A DNA stretch of 64,000 nucleotides from Ga0077555 sp041397775 (GCA_041397775.1 JAWKWB010000003.1:62001-126000); one strand, 5' to 3'; counted from the stretch's first letter, positions 43,097 to 52,690 are shown. Made by a program: numbers and translations. The notes: a model not told the origin generated them from the sequence alone.

Positions 43097-45289
43097 ATGT
43101 CGGGCAAAAGAGGTCCCTCTCGACGCGCAATCCTGGCGGGCGCTGCCGTGTCCGGCGGCGCGCTGGCGCTCGGCATCGGGCCGGACGGCATCGTTTCGGG
43201 CGCAAACGCGCAGCGCCCAGCGGGGGCACCGCCGCCCGCGCCCGTGACGGCGTGGCTCGTGATCCATGCCGACGACCGGGTGGTCGTGCGGATCGCCCGC
43301 TCGGAACTCGGCCAGGGGACGGCGACCGGCCTCGCCCAACTCGTTGCGGAAGAACTGCGGTGCGCCTGGTCGCGCGTGCAGATCGAGATGGTCGAGCCGG
43401 GTGCGAGCCGTGCGCAGGGGCGGGTGTGGGGTGATTTCGGCACGACGGCGAGCCGCGGCGTGCGCAACTCCCAGGACGACATGCGGGTGGCTGCGGCCTC
43501 CGCACGAACGATGCTGCTGCAGGCCGCATCCGCGACCTGGGACGTGCCGGTGAAGGATCTCGAGGTAGACGCAGGGGTCGTTCGCCATCCCCCGACGCGG
43601 CGCGCGATCACGTACGGCCGGCTGGCACCGATGGCGGCGAAATATCCGTTGCCCGATCCGCGCACGGTCAAGTTTCGCGAGCCGCGCGACTGGACGGTGG
43701 CCGGTACGGCCGTCAAGCCGTTCGGACTGAAGGAGAAGCTTTCGGGGCGGGCCGTCTACGGCATCGACGTGCGGTTGCCGGGGATGCTCTGCGCGGCGAT
43801 CAAGGACAGTCCACGCATCGGCGCCTGGCTCGAGAGCTTCGATGCGGCCGCGATTGCCAACCGGCCCGGCGTGCAGAACGTGGTGCGTGTGGGAGACACC
43901 GCCGTTGCCGTCGTCGCCGATACGTGGTGGCAGGCCAAGACGGCGCTCGATGCGCTGCCGGCCGTGTGGCGGGATGCGGAGGGACCCGCCGTCGACAGCG
44001 CCGAGATCGACCGGCAATTGAGGAGCGGGCTGGAGGCGACCGAGGCGCTGGTGGGCACCACCTTCGGTGACGCGCTGAAGGCGCTGCGGGGGTCGGCGAA
44101 GCGCGTCGAGGCCGTCTATGCAGTACCGTTCGTGCATCATGCGACGCTGGAGCCGATGTCTGCGACGGCTTTGTGGACCCAGGAGCGGGTGGAGGTGTGG
44201 GCCGCGACGCAGAACGCGGAAGGCGCGCTGCATGCGGTGGCCGTCGCCGCCGGCCATCCGATCGAGCGGGCGGAGATCCACCGGACACTCAGTGGCGGCG
44301 CATTCGGCCGGCGGGCGCGCAGCGACTACATCGAGCAGGCCGTGAAGATCGCGCGCCAGATCCCGGGGCGCCCGATTAAGCTGATCTGGTCGCGCGCGGA
44401 GGATTCCGCGCACGGGCATTTCCGGCCGATCAGTCAGGCCAAGCTGGTGGGCGGCATCGACGACAAAGGTGAGCTGCAGGGCCTGATCGTGCGGATCGCG
44501 GGGCCGTCGATCATCGCGGCGAGCAATCCTCGCGGGTCGAACCGGGGGCGTGACCCGCGTGTGTTCCAGGGGCTGCACGTGGAGGCCGGCGAGGCGCAGA
44601 TGGGCTACTCCGTGCCCAACCTCTACATCGACCATGCGTTGCGGGGCACGCGGGTGCCGATCGGGTCGTGGCGCGGTGTCTACGTCAATGCCAACGCGAT
44701 CTATCTGGAGTGCTTCGTCGACGAACTGGCCGCGGCCGCAAAGCGCGATCCCTACCAGTTCCGCCGCGGCATGATGAAAGCGCACGCGCGCCATCGGCTC
44801 GTGCTGACCGTGGCGGCGGAGAAAGCGGGGTGGGGCACGCCGATGCCGGCCGGCTCGGGCCGCGGTATCGCGCAGGCCAACGCCTTCGGCAGCTATGCGG
44901 CCGCCGTCGCGGAGGTGCGCGTGGACGATGCGGGCGCGGTGAAGGTGACGCGCATTCTCGTCGCGCTCGACTGCGGGCACGTCGTCAATCCCGACCTGGT
45001 CAATGCCCAGATCGAGGGACAGGTCGCGTTCGGGCTCAGCACCGTTTTCCATCAGGAGACGACGGTCGAGCAGGGGCGCATCGTGGAGCGCGATTTCGAC
45101 CGGTTCCCGGTCCTGCGGCTCGACGAGATGCCGCAGGTCGAAACCTTGCTCGTTCCCTCAGGCGAGTTCTGGGGCGGTGTCGGCGAGGCCGCGATCGCGG
45201 TGGTTGCGCCGGCCGTGCTGAATGCCATATTCGCGGCGACAGGCAAGCGCATCCGCCGCCTGCCGCTCAAAGGGCCGATCGTCAAATAA
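43097..45289 (+). CDS. Tat-exported molybdopterin-binding subunit, xanthine dehydrogenase/isoquinoline oxidoreductase type
   Basis: A 730-residue large subunit of a molybdenum hydroxylase. Residues 8-35 carry a twin-arginine signal (SRRAILAGAAVSGG), so it should be exported folded. The mature part has RSELGQGTATGLAQLVAEEL near 73-92, TLSGGAFGRRARSDYIEQAV, the GSWRGVYVNANAIYLECFVDEL segment and the catalytic glutamate in FWGGVGEAAI near the C-terminus, as in IorB-type proteins. These work with a small 2Fe-2S subunit and a cytochrome; neither is encoded next to it. Substrates are N-heterocycles or aldehydes, unknown here. Confidence 0.88.
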   Translation: MSGKRGPSRRAILAGAAVSGGALALGIGPDGIVSGANAQRPAGAPPPAPVTAWLVIHADDRVVVRIARSELGQGTATGLAQLVAEELRCAWSRVQIEMVEPGASRAQGRVWGDFGTTASRGVRNSQDDMRVAAASARTMLLQAASATWDVPVKDLEVDAGVVRHPPTRRAITYGRLAPMAAKYPLPDPRTVKFREPRDWTVAGTAVKPFGLKEKLSGRAVYGIDVRLPGMLCAAIKDSPRIGAWLESFDAAAIANRPGVQNVVRVGDTAVAVVADTWWQAKTALDALPAVWRDAEGPAVDSAEIDRQLRSGLEATEALVGTTFGDALKALRGSAKRVEAVYAVPFVHHATLEPMSATALWTQERVEVWAATQNAEGALHAVAVAAGHPIERAEIHRTLSGGAFGRRARSDYIEQAVKIARQIPGRPIKLIWSRAEDSAHGHFRPISQAKLVGGIDDKGELQGLIVRIAGPSIIAASNPRGSNRGRDPRVFQGLHVEAGEAQMGYSVPNLYIDHALRGTRVPIGSWRGVYVNANAIYLECFVDELAAAAKRDPYQFRRGMMKAHARHRLVLTVAAEKAGWGTPMPAGSGRGIAQANAFGSYAAAVAEVRVDDAGAVKVTRILVALDCGHVVNPDLVNAQIEGQVAFGLSTVFHQETTVEQGRIVERDFDRFPVLRLDEMPQVETLLVPSGEFWGGVGEAAIAVVAPAVLNAIFAATGKRIRRLPLKGPIVK

Positions 45290-45294
45290 CTACT

Positions 45295-46839
45295 TCAGCG
45301 ATTGCCGCGACGCGACTGGCCAGCAAAGCGCACGGCTTCCTCGGCCGCACGAAACAGGGCACGCGCCTTGATCACGCATTCCTCCTGTTCGGCCGCCGGC
45401 ACGCTGTCGGCGACGACGCCGGCACCCGACTGCACGTACATGCGGCCATCCTTGACGATGGCAGTGCGCAACACGATGCAGGTGTCCATGTCGCCGTCGG
45501 CGGAGAAGTAGCCGACGCAGCCGGCGTAGGGGCCGCGCTTCTCCTTCTCGAGCTCGTCGATGATCTGCATGGCGCGCACCTTGGGCGCGCCTGAGAGCGT
45601 ACCGGCGGGAAATCCACCCATTAGGGCGTCGATGGCATCCTTGGAGGCATCGAGGCGGCCGTGCACGGTCGAGGAGAGGTGCATGACCTGGCTGTAGCGC
45701 TCGACATCGAACGAAGAGGCGACGCGGACGCTGCCGATCTCGGCGACGCGGCCGACATCGTTGCGGCCCAGATCGAGCAGCATCAGATGCTCGGCGCGCT
45801 CCTTGGGGTCGGCCAGAAGCTCGCGCTCCAGCGCCTTGTCTTCCTCGGGGGTCGCGCCACGGCGCCGGGTGCCGGCGAGGGGGCGGATGGTGACCTCACC
45901 CTCGCGCACGCGCACGAGAATCTCCGGGCTCGATCCGACGAGGGCGAAGTCGCCATAGTCGAGATAGAACAGGAAGGGCGAGGGGTTGGTGCGCCGAAGC
46001 GCCCGATACAAAGAGAACGGCGGCAGCGTGAACGGCGCGGAAAAGCGCTGGGATACGACGATCTGGAAGGCATCGCCGGCGGCGATGTATTCTTTGCAGC
46101 GGTCGACCATCGCCCTGTATTCGTCGGGCGGGGTGTTGGAGACCGGCGCCGGCGCCGGCAAGGTCTCGGCCGATGGGATGGCGCCGTGCGGTGGAGGCTC
46201 GTCGAGCGAGCCGACGACGCTTTCCAGACGGGCCGTTGCCGCCGCGTAGGCGTCGGCGGCGGAGATGCCGTGCGCGACGCGCACCGGCGTGACGAGGGTC
46301 AACTCGTCCTTCACGGAATCGAAGATGACCATGACGGTCGGGCGCACCAGGATGGCGTCCGGCAGTCCGAGCCGGTCGGGCGGCATATCGGGCAGCCGCT
46401 CGACGAGGCGGACGGTGTCGTAGCCCATGTAGCCGAAGATGCCCGCGGCCATCGGCGGCAGCTCGTGGGGCACCTCGATGCGGGATTCGGCGAGCAGGGC
46501 GCGGAGCGAGGTCAGCGCGTCCTGCGGCTCGGCGGCGAAGGCGTCGCTGGCCGTCTGGAAGGTGCGGTTCATCTCGGCCTTCTCGCCGAATGCGCGCCAG
46601 ACGAGATCGGGCTCCAGGCCGATGATGGAGTAGCGCCCGCGCACCGCGCCGCCTTCCACGGATTCCAGCAGGAAGCTCATGGGCCGGCCGAGCGACAACT
46701 TGAGCATGGCCGAGACCGGCGTCTCGAGATCGGCGACGAGGCGCGTCCACACGAGCTGCGGCTTGCCCTCGCCGTAGATGCGCTGGAACGTCTCGCGCTT
46801 GGGCGCGAACTCGAGTTGGGGGACGGTCGGTTCGGACAT
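45295..46839 (-). CDS. trpE: Anthranilate synthase component I
   Basis: TrpE converts chorismate to anthranilate with ammonia supplied by TrpG, the first tryptophan step. The 514-residue protein has the N-terminal feedback domain (LESVEGG at 59-65 includes the inhibitor-binding region) and the chorismate-binding core: FQIVVSQRFSAPF, FLFYLDYGDFALVGSSPEILVRV, IRPLAGTRRRG, HLMLLDLGRNDVGRV, GTLSGAPKVRAMQIIDELE and GYFSADGDMDTCIVLRT. The length is normal. trpG is not in the window. ppiD lies upstream on the same strand, 81 bases away, a pairing I recall from other alphaproteobacteria. Confidence 0.95.
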   Translation of the reverse strand: MSEPTVPQLEFAPKRETFQRIYGEGKPQLVWTRLVADLETPVSAMLKLSLGRPMSFLLESVEGGAVRGRYSIIGLEPDLVWRAFGEKAEMNRTFQTASDAFAAEPQDALTSLRALLAESRIEVPHELPPMAAGIFGYMGYDTVRLVERLPDMPPDRLGLPDAILVRPTVMVIFDSVKDELTLVTPVRVAHGISAADAYAAATARLESVVGSLDEPPPHGAIPSAETLPAPAPVSNTPPDEYRAMVDRCKEYIAAGDAFQIVVSQRFSAPFTLPPFSLYRALRRTNPSPFLFYLDYGDFALVGSSPEILVRVREGEVTIRPLAGTRRRGATPEEDKALERELLADPKERAEHLMLLDLGRNDVGRVAEIGSVRVASSFDVERYSQVMHLSSTVHGRLDASKDAIDALMGGFPAGTLSGAPKVRAMQIIDELEKEKRGPYAGCVGYFSADGDMDTCIVLRTAIVKDGRMYVQSGAGVVADSVPAAEQEECVIKARALFRAAEEAVRFAGQSRRGNR

Positions 46840-46920
46840 TTTCGGTCGATCTCGGGAGCGGTTTGGCCGGTAGATGCAGGCGGGGGCGACGGGCTGGACC
46901 CGCAGCCCCCCGGGCCGGCG

Positions 46921-48855
46921 CTACTTCGGCTGGTCGGCGCCGATGGCACGCTTGTAGGCGGCCTCGTCGATGCTGACGCCGATCTCTTTGCGCAACGCTT
47001 GCACGTACAGGCTCTGCGCGTCGTTCTGGAGCTGGAAGGCAAGCCCCGTCTTCAGCTTGTCGGCTTCGTCGGCAGTTGGCGCCTTGGCCGGCGTGATGTC
47101 GGTCACGACGAAGACGACGCGCGACTTGCCGTCGGTGGTCTCGGCGGTGCCGACCGCGCCCTTGGCCAGCGTGAACGCCAGCCGGATGGCGGTGGGGGGC
47201 ACCTTGCCGCCGCCACTGCTGCGCTTGAACGGCTCGGATGTCTCCACGGTCGCCGCCGCCGCCTTCGCCGCGTCCGCGAGCGACGTGCCCGCCTTGATCT
47301 TCTTGGCGATCTCGTCGGCAGCCTTGGTCAGGGCCTTGCGCGTCTCGGCCTCGATCCACAGCTTCCTGACGTCGTCCTTGACCTCATCCAGGGGCTTGTC
47401 GCGCTGGGGCGTGATGGATTGTACCTCGACCCAGGCTTCGGTGCCGTCGGCGAGCTCGATCGGGTCGCGGGGAACTTCCTTGGGACCGTCGAACGCGGAG
47501 GCCACGATGCGGGCGGCGTCCTGCTCGGTCAGGGCGGGCTTGCCATCGGGGCCGCGCCCGGCCTTGTCGATGCTGGCGATTTCCTTGACCTCGAGCTTCA
47601 TGCTGCCGCCGATCTCCTTCAGCGACTTGCCGGCGCCGCGGAGGTCCTCGATCTGCTCGCGCATGCGTGTGGCGACTTCGCGCTCCTTGAGCTGCACGAG
47701 TTCCTCGTGCACGTCCTTGGCCACCTCCTCGAAGGTGCGCTTGCGGGCGGCTGCGATTTCCGTGACGCGGACCAGCAGCACGCCGGCGCGCGTCTCGAGC
47801 GGCTCAGACAGCTTGTTGAGCGGCAGTTCGAAGACCGTCGCGGCCATCTTGGCGTCGGGGATGCTCGAGCGCGACACGAGCCCCTGGTCGAGGCGGCCAC
47901 GGGCGCCGTTCGTCTCCAGCGCGGCCATCAGGAAGCTCTTGCCGCCGGCGATCTCCTTGGCGACGCCTTCGCACTCGTCCTTGGTCTTGCAGACGATCTG
48001 CTGGACACGGCGACGCTCGGGGATGTTCCAGGCCTCCGGGTCCTTCTCCCAGGCGGCCTTGACTTCGCCGTCCGTCACCTTGGCGCCGGCCCGGATGGCC
48101 TCGCGCGTCAGCTTCATCAACGTGATCCTGCGCGTCTCGAGCTGGACGAACTGGCGCTTGGACAGCTCGTACTGCTCCTTGAGCTTGGCCTCGTCGGGAT
48201 CGGCGATCTTGGGCTGCTTGGCCGGATCGAGCGCGAACCAGGAAATGGTCCGCTTCTCTTCCTGGTACTGGTGGGCGATGTCGATCATCGCCTTGCTGGG
48301 CGCCAGGCCGCTGACGAGGGAGCGCAGGATCTGCTCGCGCAGGCCCGAGGAGCGCCGCTCGCGGAAGTAGCCCGCTTCGGTCATGCCGAGCTGGCGCAAC
48401 TTCTCGTCGAAGACCTCGCGGCTGAATTTCTTGTCGGCGCCCTGGTAGGCGGGATCGTTGCGGATCGCGGCCACGAGGGTCGCATCCGACATCGACAGCC
48501 CCAGCGATTTCGCCTTCTCCTCCAGCAACATCTGGTTGATCTGGAAGCCGAGCAGGTCACGGTCGAGATCGGCGTTGAAATTGCCCTGCTGGAATTGCTG
48601 GATCTGGTAGGCGAGGCGCGCGTTCTCCCGGGTCAGGCGGCGGCCAGCCTGCAGGCTCAACTGCTGCAGCTGCTCCTCGGTGAAGCGGCGGAACTCGTCG
48701 GCCGTCAACTGGGCTCCGCCGACCGTGGCAATCGTGTTGCTCGTGATGTCGCGGGTATAGTTGGGGATGCCCCACAGCGCAAAGCTGAGGATAAGGACGA
48801 GAAACAGAAGCGTGCCCATCACCTTGGAGGCACCCTTGCGCAGATTATCGAGCAT
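46921..48855 (-). CDS. ppiD: PpiD/SurA-N-type peptidyl-prolyl isomerase
   Basis: A 644-residue inner-membrane-anchored periplasmic folding factor. It begins with a short cytoplasmic stretch (MLDNLRKGASK), one transmembrane helix (about residues 12-30, VMGTLLFLVLILSFALWGI) and a SurA-N-like chaperone domain containing FRRFTEEQLQQLSLQAGRR. A parvulin-like domain follows in the middle (about 260-380), then a helical C-terminus with repeated SurA-like modules. The ATG at 48855 follows AGGAACAAGGG. It assists maturation of exported proteins. It is divergent from tpiA. Confidence 0.9.
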   Translation of the reverse strand: MLDNLRKGASKVMGTLLFLVLILSFALWGIPNYTRDITSNTIATVGGAQLTADEFRRFTEEQLQQLSLQAGRRLTRENARLAYQIQQFQQGNFNADLDRDLLGFQINQMLLEEKAKSLGLSMSDATLVAAIRNDPAYQGADKKFSREVFDEKLRQLGMTEAGYFRERRSSGLREQILRSLVSGLAPSKAMIDIAHQYQEEKRTISWFALDPAKQPKIADPDEAKLKEQYELSKRQFVQLETRRITLMKLTREAIRAGAKVTDGEVKAAWEKDPEAWNIPERRRVQQIVCKTKDECEGVAKEIAGGKSFLMAALETNGARGRLDQGLVSRSSIPDAKMAATVFELPLNKLSEPLETRAGVLLVRVTEIAAARKRTFEEVAKDVHEELVQLKEREVATRMREQIEDLRGAGKSLKEIGGSMKLEVKEIASIDKAGRGPDGKPALTEQDAARIVASAFDGPKEVPRDPIELADGTEAWVEVQSITPQRDKPLDEVKDDVRKLWIEAETRKALTKAADEIAKKIKAGTSLADAAKAAAATVETSEPFKRSSGGGKVPPTAIRLAFTLAKGAVGTAETTDGKSRVVFVVTDITPAKAPTADEADKLKTGLAFQLQNDAQSLYVQALRKEIGVSIDEAAYKRAIGADQPK

Positions 48856-49127
48856 CGGACCCTTGTTCCTGTTGGGGGGCTGAGATCGGCCCGAAAGCCG
48901 CCGCCCTGCCACCCGATCTGGCGCCCACGCGGGCACGCGCCCTGCTTATGGCCCAGACCGCAGCAGAAATCATGTGCTTTTCGCCGCAGCCCGGGCTATC
49001 GCTCCGGGCCGAGGTTGAAAGCTGTTCCGCCACATCATAGGAATCGGCGGGATGGGCTGCAAGCCGAGGCCGGTGATCCGCGCACAGATGCGTGAGGCCT
49101 CAGCATGAACGCGAGGGGAACAGGGCG

Positions 49128-49880
49128 ATGAGCGCAGGCAAGCCGAGGCCGCTGGTGGCGGGCAACTGGAAGATGAACGGCGTCAAGGCTTCGCTCGCGG
49201 AGGTAGAAAAACTCAAGGCCGGGCTCGGCAAGGCCGGCTGTGAGGTGATGCTGTGCCCACCTGCGACACTCGTCGGTGCCACGGTGGCTGCTGCGGCCGG
49301 TTCCGCGATCGGGATCGGCGGGCAGGATTGCCACGCCAAGGCGTCGGGCGCGCACACGGGCGACATCGCTGCGGAGATGCTGAAGGACGCCGGCGCCGGC
49401 GCCGTCATCGTCGGGCACTCGGAGCGGCGTGCGGATCACGGCGAGACCAGCGCCGTCGTGCGCGCGAAGTGCGAGGCTGCGCACCGGGCCGGCCTCGTCG
49501 CCATCGTCTGCGTGGGCGAGACGGCGGACGAGCGCAAGGCCGGCCAGACGCTGGCGGTCGTGGGGGAGCAACTCGCGGGCTCGCTGCCGGATGGCTGCAC
49601 GGCAGCGACCACGGTGGTGGCCTATGAGCCAGTCTGGGCGATCGGCACGGGTTTGACGCCGACCGCCGCCGACGTGGCGGAGGTGCACGCCGCGCTTAGA
49701 GCCGCCCTGACGACGCGGTTCGCCGCCGAGGGGGCCGGTATGCGTCTGCTCTATGGCGGATCGGTCAAGCCGTCGAACGCGGTGGAGCTGATGGGTGTCG
49801 CCAATGTCGATGGTGCGCTGGTTGGCGGCGCGAGCCTCAAAGCTGACGATTTCCTCGGCATTATCGCGGCCTACGCCTGA
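49128..49880 (+). CDS. tpiA: Triosephosphate isomerase
   Basis: TIM interconverts dihydroxyacetone phosphate and glyceraldehyde-3-phosphate. The 250-residue protein shows all catalytic elements: Asn13 and Lys15 in AGNWKMNG, His97 in VGHSERR, Glu167 in AYEPVWAIGTG, and phosphate-binding LYGGSVKPSN and DGALVGGASL. The ATG at 49128 follows an AGGGGA site. It is first in a possible two-gene unit with the small secreted protein starting 39 bases later. Confidence 0.96.
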   Translation: MSAGKPRPLVAGNWKMNGVKASLAEVEKLKAGLGKAGCEVMLCPPATLVGATVAAAAGSAIGIGGQDCHAKASGAHTGDIAAEMLKDAGAGAVIVGHSERRADHGETSAVVRAKCEAAHRAGLVAIVCVGETADERKAGQTLAVVGEQLAGSLPDGCTAATTVVAYEPVWAIGTGLTPTAADVAEVHAALRAALTTRFAAEGAGMRLLYGGSVKPSNAVELMGVANVDGALVGGASLKADDFLGIIAAYA

Positions 49881-49919
49881 TCGTACGGCGTGGAAGCCTC
49901 GCGTTCCCGGAGAGACGAC

Positions 49920-50420
49920 GTGATCGGGTCGTTGCGTAGCATCGTGCTGGCAGGCGTCGCCGGGCTCGGCTTGTGGGTCGGGCATGTCGGCGGGGCGCAT
50001 TCCGCGCCGTTGCCGAAGGACGTCTGCGACGCGCTTCTGGTCGAGGAGCAGGTCCTCGACAAGGGTGGCGCGCGGGCGAACCTCGCCAAGGGCGCCGACT
50101 GGGGCCGGACGAACCTCGACAAGAAAAAGCTCGGCCAGGTCCAAAGGTTGATCAAGGTGACGGAAGACCTGGTGTTCCGCTGCGGACTTGCGGGACAGCG
50201 GTTCGCCGCGTTCGTCGAGCCGGCACCGCCGCCGCCGCCGCCAGCCAAGAAGGCCGGGCCGAAGGCGCAAGCAAAAAAGCCGGTGGCGAAGGCCAAGGCA
50301 GCCCCGAAGCCGAAGCCGGAGGCCAAGACGGTGGCCAAGCCGCAGGGCAACAAGCCGAAGCCGGACGACGCCTATCGTCCACCAGCCAAGACAGCCCCGG
50401 TGGACAAGCCGAAAGGCTGA
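49920..50420 (+). CDS. Small secreted protein with Ala/Lys/Pro-rich tail
   Basis: A 166-residue protein of unknown function. A signal peptide (residues 1-31, ending around HSA) precedes a compact domain with two cysteines (in KDVCDALL and VFRCGLAG) that could form a disulphide. From about residue 98 it becomes a Pro-run followed by dense Ala/Lys/Pro, a histone-like tail. Start: GTG at 49920, with CGGAGAG seven bases upstream. It is probably co-transcribed with tpiA. The Lys/Pro tail might bind cell wall or nucleic acid, but that is guesswork. Confidence 0.65.
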   Translation: MIGSLRSIVLAGVAGLGLWVGHVGGAHSAPLPKDVCDALLVEEQVLDKGGARANLAKGADWGRTNLDKKKLGQVQRLIKVTEDLVFRCGLAGQRFAAFVEPAPPPPPPAKKAGPKAQAKKPVAKAKAAPKPKPEAKTVAKPQGNKPKPDDAYRPPAKTAPVDKPKG

Positions 50421-50442
50421 CGTGATCCCGGCCCCGCGGGGG

Positions 50443-50892
50443 TCAGTCCGGTGGGCGGGTCGCGCTGTCGTCCCGTGTCCCGGTTTCCTGTTCCAGTCGC
50501 TCGATCTCGGCGCCCAGGTCGCCGAGGTCGGCGAGCGCCAGCCGTATCATCATCTGGTTCGTCCATCCCCGCGTCGCCCATGAGGTGAACGCCACCATCG
50601 CCGCGGTTCCTGCGATGGCCAGGGCGAGGTGGTCGCCGGTGCGCCACGCAGCGACACTCCACCACAAGTCGCCGATCCCGAGCGTGACCAGCGTTGCTGC
50701 GGCGGCGACGAGACCGGAGGTTGCGTAGGCTTTGACGGTCACCGTCACGTGCAGGGTGAGGTAGACCACGGCGACCGCACCGAAAGTCCACTGCAGAATT
50801 GTGAGGAGGCGTTGGCGGCGGCGCCGCGCGGCGGTTCGCGCGCTGCGCGATGGCGCGTGGCACTGCGGCACGGGAGTTGCGCGGTCGGTCAT
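50443..50892 (-). CDS. Small membrane protein of unknown function
   Basis: A 149-residue protein with an Arg-rich N-terminus (about residues 15-27) and three hydrophobic helices (about 30-50, 56-75 and 82-102). A charged C-terminal tail ends in DDSATRPPD. By the positive-inside rule the N-terminus should be cytoplasmic. I do not recognise the family. It is convergent with the small secreted-protein gene and lies 56 bases downstream of the flavin monooxygenase gene on the same strand, so it may be read through from it. Confidence 0.6.
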   Translation of the reverse strand: MTDRATPVPQCHAPSRSARTAARRRRQRLLTILQWTFGAVAVVYLTLHVTVTVKAYATSGLVAAAATLVTLGIGDLWWSVAAWRTGDHLALAIAGTAAMVAFTSWATRGWTNQMMIRLALADLGDLGAEIERLEQETGTRDDSATRPPD

Positions 50893-50948
50893 GCTTGCAA
50901 ACTCACCCCTTGGGATTTTGCCCCGTGGCACACGACGTGGAGGAGGCT

Positions 50949-52040
50949 TCACTCGGCTGCCATCTGCCGGTCGATCGCGAGGGCGCCCGCCTTGATGCGC
51001 GGGATCAACTCGCGGCCGAATGCGCGCGTGTCGGCGACGGGATCGAAGCCGCGCATGAGGAACGAGGAGATGCCGAGCCGGTAGTAGGCGAGCACGGCGT
51101 CGGCCACCTGTTCGGCCGTGCCCACGAGGCAGGACGTATTGCCGAGTGCACCGGTCGCCTTGGTGATGCCCATCCACAGGCGTTCGTCGTGAACGTCCTT
51201 TTCCTGCGCGAAGTCGAACTGGCGCTTGCCGGCGTTGTCGACGGGGGCGCGGCTGCCCTCCTGGCGCGACCAGCCGAGCTTGCCGGTCATGCCGTCCAGG
51301 ATCTTGTGCGCCTTGTCCCATGCCGCCCCTTCCGTCTCCGCGATGATCGGACGGACGGACATGTTGAAGCCGACGGTGCGGCCGTGAACGGCGGCCCGCG
51401 CGCGGAAATCGCGAATGCGCTCGGCCGTCGTCGCGCGGGGCTCGGCGTAGATGGCGAACACGTCGCATTCCGCCGCCCCCATGGCGAGGGCGCCTTCGGA
51501 GGCGCCGCCGAACATGATCAGGGGATGCGGTTTCTGGAAGGGATGGACGTCGGAATGGGCGCCGCGCACCTTGTAGAAACGGCCGTCGAAGTCGAACGGC
51601 GTCGTCTCGGCCCAGGTCTTCTTGAGGAGGTGCAGGTATTCCTGCGCGCGCTCGTAGCGCTCCGCTTTCGGCGAGAAATCGCCGTCGCCCTGCTGCTCGG
51701 CATCCGTCTTGCCGGTGATGATGTGGATGGCGATGCGACCGCCGGTGAGATGGTCGAAGGTGGCGACCTTGCGCGCGAACAGCGTCGGGGCGACGAAGCC
51801 CGGGCGATGCGCGACGATCATGCCGATACGCTTGGTGTGGTGGGCGGCGTGCTGCGCGACGAGGAAGCCTTCGGCCGAGGAGGAGGTGTAGCCCACGAGG
51901 ACGTGATCGTAGCCCGCTTCCTCGTGAGCACGGGCGAAGTCCACGATGAAGGAGGGGGAGATGTCGCCCTCCAGCACCAGAAGCGTGGACGTGCTCTGCG
52001 GCGGCGTCACACCGATCATGCCGATGATGCGGGCGGGCAT
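50949..52040 (-). CDS. LLM-class flavin-dependent oxidoreductase (alkanesulfonate-monooxygenase type)
   Basis: A 363-residue bacterial-luciferase-like TIM-barrel enzyme. The SsuD-like pattern includes DFARAHEEAGYDHVLVGYTSSSAEGFLVAQ near the start, TKRIGMIVAHRPGFVAPTLFARKVATFDHLTGGRI, and KAERYERAQEYLHLLKKTW with the phosphate-binding PLIMFGGASEGAL. These reduced-FMN monooxygenases oxidise alkanesulfonates or other compounds and require a separate FMN reductase, not seen here. The ATG at 52040 follows GAGGAGACGCC. GFA lies 13 bases upstream on the same strand, suggesting a two-gene unit. Confidence 0.88.
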   Translation of the reverse strand: MPARIIGMIGVTPPQSTSTLLVLEGDISPSFIVDFARAHEEAGYDHVLVGYTSSSAEGFLVAQHAAHHTKRIGMIVAHRPGFVAPTLFARKVATFDHLTGGRIAIHIITGKTDAEQQGDGDFSPKAERYERAQEYLHLLKKTWAETTPFDFDGRFYKVRGAHSDVHPFQKPHPLIMFGGASEGALAMGAAECDVFAIYAEPRATTAERIRDFRARAAVHGRTVGFNMSVRPIIAETEGAAWDKAHKILDGMTGKLGWSRQEGSRAPVDNAGKRQFDFAQEKDVHDERLWMGITKATGALGNTSCLVGTAEQVADAVLAYYRLGISSFLMRGFDPVADTRAFGRELIPRIKAGALAIDRQMAAE

Positions 52041-52053
52041 AGGCGTCTCCTCG

Positions 52054-52539
52054 TCAGGTGTCTCTTCGTTGCGATGCCGCGCGTTCGCGCGCGTGCCGGA
52101 AGCGGGCCAGGGCGTCGTCGGACCAGACGTCCTTGGGATCATAGAACTCGGGCACGGCCCGCGCACCTTCCGGCAGCGCGACCCAGGGCTGCTTGGAAGA
52201 GGTGTAGATGTGGATGTCCGGCGGGCAGAGGTCGGGGTTGTCGAGGGTACCCACGCGCACGAAGCGCATGGCGGGACCGGCCTGGGGATAATTGCTCCAC
52301 ACCGCTACCTTGCAGACGGGGCAGCGGGCAACGCGCTGGCCCTTGCCGCTGGCGGAGGGCGTGTCGATGATCTCGGGCTCTGCTCCCGTGTGGACGACGC
52401 GCTCGGCCTCGAACACGGCATTGAGCGCGTGTGCCGTGCCGGTCTCTCGCTGGCACCAGCGACAATGGCAAGCATGAACGACGATGGGCGTTCCCGCGAT
52501 GCGATAGCGCACGTTGCCGCACGTACATCCGCCTTCCAT
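52054..52539 (-). CDS. GFA (glutathione-dependent formaldehyde-activating) family protein
   Basis: A 161-residue zinc-binding protein. The metal-binding cysteines are clear: CTCGNV near the start, CHCRWCQRETGTAHA and ARCPVCKVAVWSNYP. The founding member was thought to help formaldehyde combine with glutathione, but most homologues have no tested function. The ATG at 52539 follows a perfect CGGAGGTTGCC, giving the typical short N-terminus. It is probably co-transcribed with the flavin monooxygenase gene downstream. Confidence 0.9.
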   Translation of the reverse strand: MEGGCTCGNVRYRIAGTPIVVHACHCRWCQRETGTAHALNAVFEAERVVHTGAEPEIIDTPSASGKGQRVARCPVCKVAVWSNYPQAGPAMRFVRVGTLDNPDLCPPDIHIYTSSKQPWVALPEGARAVPEFYDPKDVWSDDALARFRHARERAASQRRDT

Positions 52540-52690
52540 GGCAACCTCCGTATGGGTGCGTTTCAAGGCGTCAGTGTTCCACGGAGAGGGGAACGAAGGA
52601 AGTGCGAAGGCCTCGCATGCGGCGGGGGGGACTGGCGGCGGCCTTGCGATCACAATGTGGTGTGGCACCGCTCATGATTCATCTCGTGGC

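Noticed and set aside
45661..49095. A very long open frame on the plus strand opposite trpE and ppiD
   Set aside because: It lies entirely antisense to two well-recognised genes; high GC leaves long stop-free antisense frames, and the product matches no family.
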